Below, piece by piece: positions 56,498-63,249 of a stretch of 64,000 bases of DNA (positions are counted from its first letter, which is position 1; the number at the start of each line of letters is the position of its first letter). The notes beneath the pieces are model-generated. The model did not search any database and had not been told where the DNA came from. It saw only the letters and a program-made list of their open reading frames with translations. This DNA is from Lysobacter solisilvae (GTDB taxonomy: Bacteria > Pseudomonadota > Gammaproteobacteria > Xanthomonadales > Xanthomonadaceae): NCBI RefSeq assembly GCF_016613535.2, contig NZ_CP071518.1, positions 434,001 to 498,000 of the forward strand. Direction: 5' to 3'. Position numbers and translations under genes: made by a program.

Positions 56498-58636
56498 TTA
56501 CTTCAGGGTTTCCCAGAGGAAGGTGTAGGCCAGCGCGCTCATGTGCGCGGCCTGGGCGTTGTTCGCCGAACCGCCGTGGCCGCCTTCGATGTTCTCGTAG
56601 TAGGTCACGTTCTTGCCGGCCTCGATCATCCGGGCGGCCATCTTGCGGGCGTGGCCGGGATGGACGCGGTCATCGCGGGTCGAGGTCATGAAGATGACCG
56701 GCGGGTACTTCTGGTCGGCCTTGAACAGGTGGTAGGGCGAGAAGCGCTGGATGAACTCCCAGTCGGCGGTGTCCGGGTCGCCGTATTCGGCCATCCAGGA
56801 CGCGCCGGCCAGCAGGTGGCTGTAGCGCTTCATGTCGAGCAGCGGCACCTGTACGACGACGGCGCCGAACAGCTCCGGGTACTGCGTCAGCATGTTGCCG
56901 GTGAGCAGGCCGCCGTTGCTGCCGCCCTGCACGCCCAGGTGCGGCGTGGAGGTGATCTTGCGGTCGATGAGATCCTTCGCGACGGCCGCGAAATCCTCGT
57001 AGGCCTTGTGGCGGTTGGCCTTGAGCGCGGCCTGGTGCCAGCGCGGACCGTACTCGCCGCCGCCGCGGATGTTGGCCACGGCGTAGACGCCGCCCTTCTC
57101 CAGCCAGCCCTTGCCGACGCTGCCGGAGTAGCCCGGGGTCAGCGAAACCTCGAAGCCGCCGTAGCCATACAGCAGGGTCGGGGCGCTGCCATCGAGCTTG
57201 AGGTTCTTCGGCCGGACCAGGAAGTACGGCACGCGGGTGCCGTCCTGGCTGGTGGCGAAGTGCTGCTCGGCCACGTGGGTGCTGGCGTCGAAGAAGGTCG
57301 GATTGGTCTTGAGCACCTGCGGCGCCTGGCCGATGTCGGCCAGCGCCAGCGTGCTGGGCGTGAGGTAGTCGGTGGTGGTCATCCACACCGCGTCGCTCTC
57401 GTCCGCGTCGACCGCGCCCACGCTGACGGTGCCCAGGCTGGGCGCGCCGACGAAGGCTTCGCGCTTCCACTCGCCGGCGGCGGGGGTGAGCACGCTGATG
57501 CGGTTCTTGACGTCTTCCAGCACGTTCAGGACGAGGTGGTTCTTCGTCCACGAGTAGCCGGACAGCGAGGTGCGCTCGGTCGGGGCGAACAGCACGGTGA
57601 ACTCGCGCTTGCCGGCCATGAAGTCGTCGAAGCGGGTGGCGATCAGGCTGCCGGCCGCGTAGGTGGTGCCAGCGGCCTGCAGCGGCTCGCGCAGCTCCAG
57701 CAGCAGCCATTCCTTGTGCACCGACTTGCTCGCCGAGTTCGGCGCGTCGACCTTGGCCAGCTTGCCGTCGGCGCCGCGCACGTAGATCTCGTCGTTGTAG
57801 AAGGCCAGGGTGCGGCTGACGAAGTCGCGCACGAAGCCGGCGGTGGGATCGCGGTAGGCGGCGATGTACATGTCATCGGCCTTGCCTTCGTACACCACCT
57901 GTGCCGATTCGATCGGCGTGCCGCGCTTCCATTCCTTGACCACGCGCGGGTAGCCCGACGAGGTCATCGTGCCCTGGCCGAAGTCGGTGTAGACGTAGAC
58001 GCGGTCGCGGTCGATCCAGCCCAGTCCGCCCTTGGCCTGGGCGCGATGGAACCCGTCCTTCACCCAGCTCTTCGTGCCCAGGTCGAACTCACGGGTGACG
58101 TCGGCGTCCGAACCACCCGGCGACAGCGCGATCAGGCAGCGCGTGTAGTCGGGCTTGAGGCAATCGGCGCCGTGCCACACCCACTGCTTGCCTTCGGCAA
58201 TGCCTTCGGCTTCGTTGAGGGCATCCAGGTCGATCACCGTCTCCCACTGGGGATCGGGCTTGCGGTATTCCTCCAGCGTGGTGCGGCGCCACACGCCGCG
58301 CTCGTGCTGCGCGTCCTTCCAGAAGTTGTAGTAGTACGGGCCGATCTTCTCGACCGCCGGAATCTTCGCGTTCGAGTCGAGCACGGCGCGGATGTCCGCC
58401 TCGAGCTTGCCGAAGCCCGGCGCCGTGGTCAGTGCCGCCTGGGTGCGGGCGTTCTGGGTCTTGACCCAGTCCAGCGGAGCCTTGCCCTCCACTTCCTCCA
58501 GCCAGGCGAACGGGTCGGCGGCGTCTTTCATCCTGGCAGCATCCTCGGCATGGGCGGCGCCTGCGATCGCGGCGAGGCCCGCGGTGAGGAGGACGGACAA
58601 CACGTGGCCCCGCGGGGCCTGGAACGTTGCGGGCAT
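56498..58636 (-). CDS. Prolyl oligopeptidase-family S9 peptidase, secreted
   Basis: Predicted 712-residue exported serine peptidase. The signal peptide ends at GAAHAED. The propeller domain is followed by the catalytic domain with nucleophile VQGGSNGGLLTG, Asp in TSTRDDRVHPGHARK and His in EGGHGGSANNAQ, the S9A signature of prolyl endopeptidases. It likely cleaves Pro-containing peptides in the periplasm or medium. It is adjacent to the oligopeptidase B-like gene; the two are only distantly similar. Confidence 0.88.
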   Translation of the reverse strand: MPATFQAPRGHVLSVLLTAGLAAIAGAAHAEDAARMKDAADPFAWLEEVEGKAPLDWVKTQNARTQAALTTAPGFGKLEADIRAVLDSNAKIPAVEKIGPYYYNFWKDAQHERGVWRRTTLEEYRKPDPQWETVIDLDALNEAEGIAEGKQWVWHGADCLKPDYTRCLIALSPGGSDADVTREFDLGTKSWVKDGFHRAQAKGGLGWIDRDRVYVYTDFGQGTMTSSGYPRVVKEWKRGTPIESAQVVYEGKADDMYIAAYRDPTAGFVRDFVSRTLAFYNDEIYVRGADGKLAKVDAPNSASKSVHKEWLLLELREPLQAAGTTYAAGSLIATRFDDFMAGKREFTVLFAPTERTSLSGYSWTKNHLVLNVLEDVKNRISVLTPAAGEWKREAFVGAPSLGTVSVGAVDADESDAVWMTTTDYLTPSTLALADIGQAPQVLKTNPTFFDASTHVAEQHFATSQDGTRVPYFLVRPKNLKLDGSAPTLLYGYGGFEVSLTPGYSGSVGKGWLEKGGVYAVANIRGGGEYGPRWHQAALKANRHKAYEDFAAVAKDLIDRKITSTPHLGVQGGSNGGLLTGNMLTQYPELFGAVVVQVPLLDMKRYSHLLAGASWMAEYGDPDTADWEFIQRFSPYHLFKADQKYPPVIFMTSTRDDRVHPGHARKMAARMIEAGKNVTYYENIEGGHGGSANNAQAAHMSALAYTFLWETLK

Positions 58637-58756
58637 GGGCGGCGCGGTTGAGTGGAAAGGAGGTCACGCTAGCACAGGGTCGCCGCCGCCCTGCCTGTGC
58701 CCGAGGTCATGGATGCGCCGGTCTGGCCGCAGCGGCCCGATTCGGCCAAGCCGGCT

Positions 58757-59137
58757 TCATGCCAGCGCCTTGGAGCCCCCACCCTGCGGGCCCGCACCTT
58801 TGGAGCCTGCACCTTTGGAGCCCGCACCTTTCGAGCCCGCACCCTTCGACCAGGCCGGCCGCGGCCCGGGCCGCACGCGGCGCCGGGCCTGCGGGCCACG
58901 GCGACGGGCGGACAACGGGCGGGCCGCGACGGGCGCCGACCCACCCGGTAGCGCGAACCCGTGGACGGCCCACAGCGCGGTCGCCGGCATCGCCAGCAGC
59001 CACATCGGCCACCACCCCAGCCATTCGCTGGAGCCCCGCGCGGCCGGCAGCAGCAGCACCAGCATCGCGCCGATCGCCAGCAGGTAGCGCGGCACATCAC
59101 GCAGGGAGGAAGCGGCAGGCGCGGCTGAAGGGTTCAT
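58757..59137 (-). CDS. Small membrane protein with KGAGS repeats
   Basis: I do not recognise this predicted 126-residue protein. Two hydrophobic segments (about residues 16-34 and 42-64) are followed by an Arg/Pro/Ala-rich stretch, then about four KGAGS repeats and a short end. The repeats stem from the 15-bp tandem at 58771-58845. The reading frame is plausible but unsupported by a family match. Confidence 0.5.
   Translation of the reverse strand: MNPSAAPAASSLRDVPRYLLAIGAMLVLLLPAARGSSEWLGWWPMWLLAMPATALWAVHGFALPGGSAPVAARPLSARRRGPQARRRVRPGPRPAWSKGAGSKGAGSKGAGSKGAGPQGGGSKALA
58771..58845. repeat. 15-bp tandem repeat in the KGAGS gene
   Basis: Units of TGGAGCCCGCACCTT, with variants, start at 58771, 58786, 58801, 58816 and 58831. 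They encode KGAGS on the minus strand. Confidence 0.85.
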
Positions 59138-59282
59138 GGCAGGGCTCCGTTGGACGTGGCCCTACCCTCCGCCATCGTCATCTCAGGGGTTGCGACGCGC
59201 AGGGGGCCGGCCCACCGGGGCGTCCGGACGCGGGCATCCGCAGCAGCTTCGGCAGCGGCGACAGCGGGTTTGGCCGCCCGAC

Positions 59283-61055
59283 TCAGGCCGTGCGCGCCAG
59301 CTCCGCGCCTTCCTCGGGCTGGCCGGCGCAATACACGCTGACGCGGTTGCGGCCTTCGCGCTTGGAGCAGTACAGCATCCCGTCGGCATGCGAGAGCAGG
59401 CGCGTGAGGTCGTATCCGGACAGCGACGCCGTGGTCACCCCGAAGCTCGCGCTGACCCCGAACGTGTGGCCACTGCCCTGGGTGTCGACCGCGGCGATCT
59501 TCTCGCAGCACACCTGCGCCATGCGCGTGGCGGCGGCCAGGTCGGCGCCGATCAGCAGGATCGCGAATTCCTCGCCGCCGATGCGGCCGATGCGGTCGTT
59601 GCGACGGCAGCACGCGCGGCAGGCCTGCGCGACCTGGCGCAGCACGAAATCCCCGGTGACGTGGCCGTACAGATCGTTGATCTGCTTGAAGTGGTCCAGG
59701 TCGAACATGATCAGGCCGACGTCCTGGCCGCTGCGCGCGCAGAAGGCCAGCGCCTCCTCCGCCTGGCGGGTGAAGTGGTGGCGGTTGCTGATGCCGGTGA
59801 GTGCGTCGGTTTCGGCCAGGCGGCGGAACGACATCTGCATCCGCTTGGTCTTGTAGGCGAAGTAGCCGATGAAGGCCAGCAGCGTCGCCAGCAATGCCGC
59901 GATCAGCTGCGTGTTGCGTGCCGCGGCCCGGTCCACGCGCTTTTCCAGTTCGAGCACTTCGTTGCGGCGGTTGAGCAGCTCGATCTGCTGGTTCTTCTGC
60001 AGCGTTTCCTGGCGCACGATCTGGTAGGACAGTTCGCGCGCCTTCACGTCGTTGAGGTAGGCCTTGTCGCTCTCGGCGTAGTTTCGATAGTGATGGAGCG
60101 CGGCCACCGGGTCGTTGCGGCGCGCGGCGATGTCGTAGAGGGTCCTGTGCGCCATGACCAGCGGCAGCGAGTTGGCCATGCCCGAGCTCTGCGCGATCGA
60201 GGCCCGGGCGTGCCGTTCGGCGCCGTCCACGTCGCCTTCGGCCAGCATGAATTCCGCCTGCAGCGATTCGATCTCGCCGATCAGCCGCGGATAGCGGGTG
60301 GCGGCCACTTCGGCGGCATGTTCCTGCAACAGCGCGGCGGCCTTGCGGCGCTCGCCCCTGGCTGCCCACTTGCGCGCCAGGATGGCGCGGCTGAGGTTGG
60401 TCCACACCGCCTCGTGCTGCACCCGGCACCGCTCGATGACCTGCATGACCGGCGCGTCCTCCTCGCCCAGCACGCCCAGGTGCAGCGAGGCTTCCAGCTT
60501 GAGCATCCCGGCGTAGCATTCGGCCCGCCCGGAGGTCGGCGCGGCCAGGATCTGGTCGGCGTAGCGCAGGCCCAGTTCGTACTGCCCGATCTGGTTGTAG
60601 AGCACGGCGGCGACGGCCAGGCCCTGCTGGCGCAGGTCCGGGTCGCCCACCTTGTCGGCCAGCGGCAGCATCTGCTCGAGCTGGCGCAGTCCCTCGACGA
60701 ACTGCCGCATGGCCGCGTGGCTGTTGACGATCAAGGCGCCCGCCCGGTACTGCAGGCTGACATCTTCGGTCGTCTCGATCAGCCGCTGCGCCTGCGCGAT
60801 GGCGACGTCGAAATGGCCGGCGTAGGCCTGCGAATAGGCGTTGAGATAGGCCAGCCGGTCGCGCTGCGCGGGCGATGCCTGCGCGATCAGCGCGTTGAGC
60901 TGGGCCAGCCGCTTCTGGAAGCTGGCCGGATCCGAACTGCGCACGGCGTCCGCGCGGTCCAGCAGCACGTCGAACTGGCTGGCGGCGCCGCCTGTCCGCG
61001 GCACCGCCAACAGGACGGTCGCCAGCAGCGCAAGCCCTAGCAGGCGTGCGGACAT
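59283..61055 (-). CDS. TPR-GGDEF diguanylate cyclase
   Basis: Predicted 590-residue membrane protein. The signal peptide (cleaved near GGAAS) is followed by about 370 residues of helical TPR-like repeats outside the membrane, a coiled coil (QKNQQIELLNRRNEVLELEKRV), one transmembrane helix, and a C-terminal GGDEF domain with an intact GGEEF in RIGGEEFAILL. It would make c-di-GMP in response to a periplasmic signal. The ATG at 61055 is used. It begins only 25 bp after the stop of the borosin-like precursor gene, so it could be cotranscribed, though it is not obviously part of that pathway. Confidence 0.83.
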   Translation of the reverse strand: MSARLLGLALLATVLLAVPRTGGAASQFDVLLDRADAVRSSDPASFQKRLAQLNALIAQASPAQRDRLAYLNAYSQAYAGHFDVAIAQAQRLIETTEDVSLQYRAGALIVNSHAAMRQFVEGLRQLEQMLPLADKVGDPDLRQQGLAVAAVLYNQIGQYELGLRYADQILAAPTSGRAECYAGMLKLEASLHLGVLGEEDAPVMQVIERCRVQHEAVWTNLSRAILARKWAARGERRKAAALLQEHAAEVAATRYPRLIGEIESLQAEFMLAEGDVDGAERHARASIAQSSGMANSLPLVMAHRTLYDIAARRNDPVAALHHYRNYAESDKAYLNDVKARELSYQIVRQETLQKNQQIELLNRRNEVLELEKRVDRAAARNTQLIAALLATLLAFIGYFAYKTKRMQMSFRRLAETDALTGISNRHHFTRQAEEALAFCARSGQDVGLIMFDLDHFKQINDLYGHVTGDFVLRQVAQACRACCRRNDRIGRIGGEEFAILLIGADLAAATRMAQVCCEKIAAVDTQGSGHTFGVSASFGVTTASLSGYDLTRLLSHADGMLYCSKREGRNRVSVYCAGQPEEGAELARTA

Positions 61056-61080
61056 GGCCCCGTGGAACTGCAGTGGACGA

Positions 61081-61371
61081 TCAGTCCGCGCGGTCGGTGT
61101 CCGGCGACTGTTCGGGGGCCTCGCCCTCGCCCTCGCCTTCGCCGTCGTCGCGCTGCGGTTCGTCGTTCTCGGCGGGCACCAGCCCGAAGAACATCGTGGC
61201 ACGGCCGCCGAGCAGGTCGTTCAGTGCGGCATGGTCGCGATCGAGCAGCGCGCGCTGCTGCGCGGCGTCGATGTCCAGGCGGGCGACGGTGGCCGCGTAC
61301 TCGCTGTCCGACATCGCTGCCGTGGACGACGTCCGACCCATGGCTTCCAGAAACTTGAGCACTGCAGACAT
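61081..61371 (-). CDS. Candidate borosin precursor peptide (separate substrate protein)
   Basis: Predicted 96-residue small protein. Residues 1-57 are helical: VLKFLEAMGRTSSTAAMSDS, then EYAATVARLDIDAAQQRALL and DRDHAALNDLLGG. This arrangement resembles the clasp region of OphMA (PKALAEYKADHRAFAQ, then LTPQERAALELGD) and the borosin-binding domain of SonA-type precursors. A hydrophobic segment RATMFFGLVPAENDEP (about 57-72) follows and is the likely core; residues 73-96 are an acidic EGEGEGE tail. A good Shine-Dalgarno, AGGGAGAG, lies 5 bp before the ATG. The gene is 221 bp downstream of the methyltransferase. The family assignment is by eye, and the methylated positions are unknown. Confidence 0.7.
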   Translation of the reverse strand: MSAVLKFLEAMGRTSSTAAMSDSEYAATVARLDIDAAQQRALLDRDHAALNDLLGGRATMFFGLVPAENDEPQRDDGEGEGEGEAPEQSPDTDRAD

Positions 61372-61398
61372 GGCGCACTCTCCCTGCTTAGTTGAATG

Positions 61399-61415
61399 CC
61401 ACGGATCTTCCGTGG
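61399..61415 (-). other. Hairpin in the leader of the precursor gene
   Basis: CCACGGA and TCCGTGG pair perfectly around TCT, 28 bp upstream of the precursor ATG. It may affect the precursor mRNA; there is no T-tract. Confidence 0.35.
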
Positions 61416-61499
61416 TCCCCCAGGCCAGACGACCGGCCGGCGCGGCGACCGCGCGAAAACGCGTGGTGCTGCCTTCAGCGATCGAGGCTCCCCGAAGGC

Positions 61500-61527
61500 A
61501 CCATATCGGATCAGCGTTGAATTGCAA
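61500..61527 (-). promoter_or_regulatory. Possible promoter for the precursor gene
   Basis: TTGCAA (61527-61522) and TATGGT (61505-61500), 16 bp apart, resemble sigma-70 boxes, in the 221-bp gap between the methyltransferase and precursor genes. This would allow more precursor than enzyme to be made. Confidence 0.3.
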
Positions 61528-61592
61528 CCGCGCGGGAACGGCGGTGCGGCCCCGTGCGTGAAGCCGATGGTGGGCGGCCGCGGCCCGCCGAC

Positions 61593-62528
61593 TCAGGCCC
61601 CGCCCGGCACGCGGTGCGCGTCCAGCCGGGCGATGCGGTCGAGCATGGCCTGGTTGGGCTGCATCGCCATCGCCGGCGGAATGACCAGGGTCGATTGCAG
61701 GTGCAGCGTGGCCTCGACCAGCCCCGACAGCGGCAGGCGCTCCATCCGCGGGGAGGTGATCGGCAGTGTCGCGGCTTCGTAGATGATCACTTCGTGGTCG
61801 CGGGGATAGTCCTGGGCCAGCAGGTCGACCAGCAGCGCGCGGTGCTGCGCGTCGGTGGAATAGCGGCGCAGGCTGCGGTCGCCCGCCAGGCCGATCTGCC
61901 ACAGCACCAGGTAGGCCGAAGGGTCGATGCGGCGCTGGTAGAACATGAACTGGCTGGCTTCGAAATGCGCGCAGCCCACGCGGCCCGGGTCGATGCCCAG
62001 GTCCGCATACAGGCAGTCCTCCGCCGACACGCCCGGCTCCATGTGCGCCAGGAAGCCTTCGCTGCGCGCCTGCCCGACCGCATGGTGCGGCACCTGGGCG
62101 AACACGCCGGGATGGCCGTAGAACGCGCCGCACACGCGCCGGCCGGCACGGACTTCGACCATCATCGCCTCGACCATCTCCCGATAGGTGTCGTGACGCG
62201 ATTTACCTTCGGCGTAGAAGGGCTGCAGGCTGCGCACGTCGCCGTGCATGTCCTGCAGCCACAGCTCGACCAGCGCGTCCGACACGGCCGCGAAGACCAC
62301 ATCCGCCTGCTCGATGTAGTTGCGTGCACGCGGGCCGATGTGCGCCCCCAGCATCATGCCCAGGCCCACGCAGGCCAGGCTGCCTTCGGTCTTCGCGCCG
62401 GCATCGGGTGCGCGGTGGACCGGCGTGCCGTGCGTGGGCACGCTGTCCTTGTGCATGCTGTCCTTGTGCATGCTGTCCTTCTGCATGCTGTCCGTGTGCG
62501 TGCCGTCCTGCAGGGTGCCGGTCATCAT
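61593..62528 (-). CDS. Borosin-type peptide backbone alpha-N-methyltransferase
   Basis: Predicted 311-residue SAM-dependent enzyme of the tetrapyrrole-methylase fold. After a leader with three DSMHK-like repeats (residues 13-30), the enzyme begins at GSLACVGLGMM. The blocks FYAEGKSRHDTY (about 104-115), GAFYGHPGVFAQVP and PGVSAEDCLYADLGIDP (about 165-181) match the fungal omphalotin enzyme OphMA almost residue for residue, including the Arg and Tyr equivalent to OphMA Arg72 and Tyr76, known to matter for catalysis. It lacks the C-terminal clasp and core peptide that OphMA carries on the same chain; those features appear in the separate protein at 61081. It should methylate backbone amides of that substrate. 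The ATG at 62528 has AGGAC upstream; an in-frame upstream start would overlap the acetyltransferase gene. Confidence 0.88.
   Translation of the reverse strand: MMTGTLQDGTHTDSMQKDSMHKDSMHKDSVPTHGTPVHRAPDAGAKTEGSLACVGLGMMLGAHIGPRARNYIEQADVVFAAVSDALVELWLQDMHGDVRSLQPFYAEGKSRHDTYREMVEAMMVEVRAGRRVCGAFYGHPGVFAQVPHHAVGQARSEGFLAHMEPGVSAEDCLYADLGIDPGRVGCAHFEASQFMFYQRRIDPSAYLVLWQIGLAGDRSLRRYSTDAQHRALLVDLLAQDYPRDHEVIIYEAATLPITSPRMERLPLSGLVEATLHLQSTLVIPPAMAMQPNQAMLDRIARLDAHRVPGGA
62436..62510. repeat. 15-bp tandem repeat at the 5' end of the methyltransferase gene
   Basis: Units of GTGCATGCTGTCCTT start at 62436 (variant), 62451, 62466, 62481 (variant) and 62496 (variant), and encode the DSMHK-type repeats in the leader of the enzyme. 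Confidence 0.88.
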
Positions 62529-62589
62529 GGTCGTCGTTGTCCTGTGCGCTTGCCGCCGCGTGCGGCGGCGTTCCGGAACGGTGGCCTGC

Positions 62590-63249
62590 TCATGCGCCCG
62601 GTGGGTTCCGGCCGCGATGATGTCCAGGCGAATGCTTTTCGGCCGCGAGTTCTTCAGCCATGTATCCACGCCAGGCCGCTGCCGTCAGCTCCCAGCGAAG
62701 GTCGAAGCGCGCGTCGAAGCGATCGGTCGGCTCCACGGGAACGGGCCGGAACCCCAGCCGCCGCAGGACGGCGATCGAACCGGCATTGGTCGCGGCGTGC
62801 CGTCCAACCAGCATCGGCAGGCCCAGCACCTCGAATGCGTGCGTCGCCAGCTGGCGGAGCGCCTCCACCGTGTAGCCGCGACGCTGCCAGGCCGGCAGCA
62901 CCATCGAGCCGACGTCGGCGCCCTTGCGCGGCTGCGCGTTCGTCACCAGCGCGGCCAGGCCGATGTCGACGTCCTGCGCGGCTTCGTGCATCACCCACAG
63001 GCGCCAGCGCGGCGCGCGGCCCTGCACGATCCGGGTGAAGCAGTCGCGGGCAGCGGCCGGAGGCAGGGGATCGGCGACCTGCGCCATGAGGACCGGGTCG
63101 CAGTAGATGCGTTCGTACAGCGCCTCATCGCCCGCCGCCAGCGGGCGCAACCGCAGCCGCGCCGTCCGCATCTCCGGCAGTGCGGGATCCTCCGCGTTCC
63201 GGCTTGCGCCCGGCGGCGACAGCGCGACGCCCTCGGGCCGCGCCCTCAC
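62590..63249 (-). CDS. GNAT-family N-acetyltransferase
   Basis: Predicted 219-residue acetyltransferase. MRTARLRLRPLAAGDEALYE is a GNAT start, AWQRRGYTVEALRQLATHAFE holds the acetyl-CoA loop region (QRRGYT), and HAATNAGSIAVLRRLGFR is the RimJ/RimL-type end. Its target is unknown: a peptide N-terminus or amine of the neighbouring product is one possibility. GTG at 63249 overlaps the protease stop by four bases (GTGA); the conserved region starts 27 residues in. It lies 61 bp before the methyltransferase gene. Confidence 0.78.
   Translation of the reverse strand: MRARPEGVALSPPGASRNAEDPALPEMRTARLRLRPLAAGDEALYERIYCDPVLMAQVADPLPPAAARDCFTRIVQGRAPRWRLWVMHEAAQDVDIGLAALVTNAQPRKGADVGSMVLPAWQRRGYTVEALRQLATHAFEVLGLPMLVGRHAATNAGSIAVLRRLGFRPVPVEPTDRFDARFDLRWELTAAAWRGYMAEELAAEKHSPGHHRGRNPPGA

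Noticed and set aside
61081-62133. Longer frame containing the precursor
   Set aside because: A frame open to 62133 runs antisense-like through the methyltransferase gene in another register. The ATG at 61371 has a strong Shine-Dalgarno and begins the helical region, so the short form is used.
61593-62528. Tetrapyrrole (porphyrin) methylase or RsmI-type rRNA methyltransferase
   Set aside because: The fold is shared, but the long GKSRHDTY, FYGHPGVF and SAEDCLYADL blocks match OphMA-type peptide N-methyltransferases, and no cobalamin or siroheme genes are nearby.
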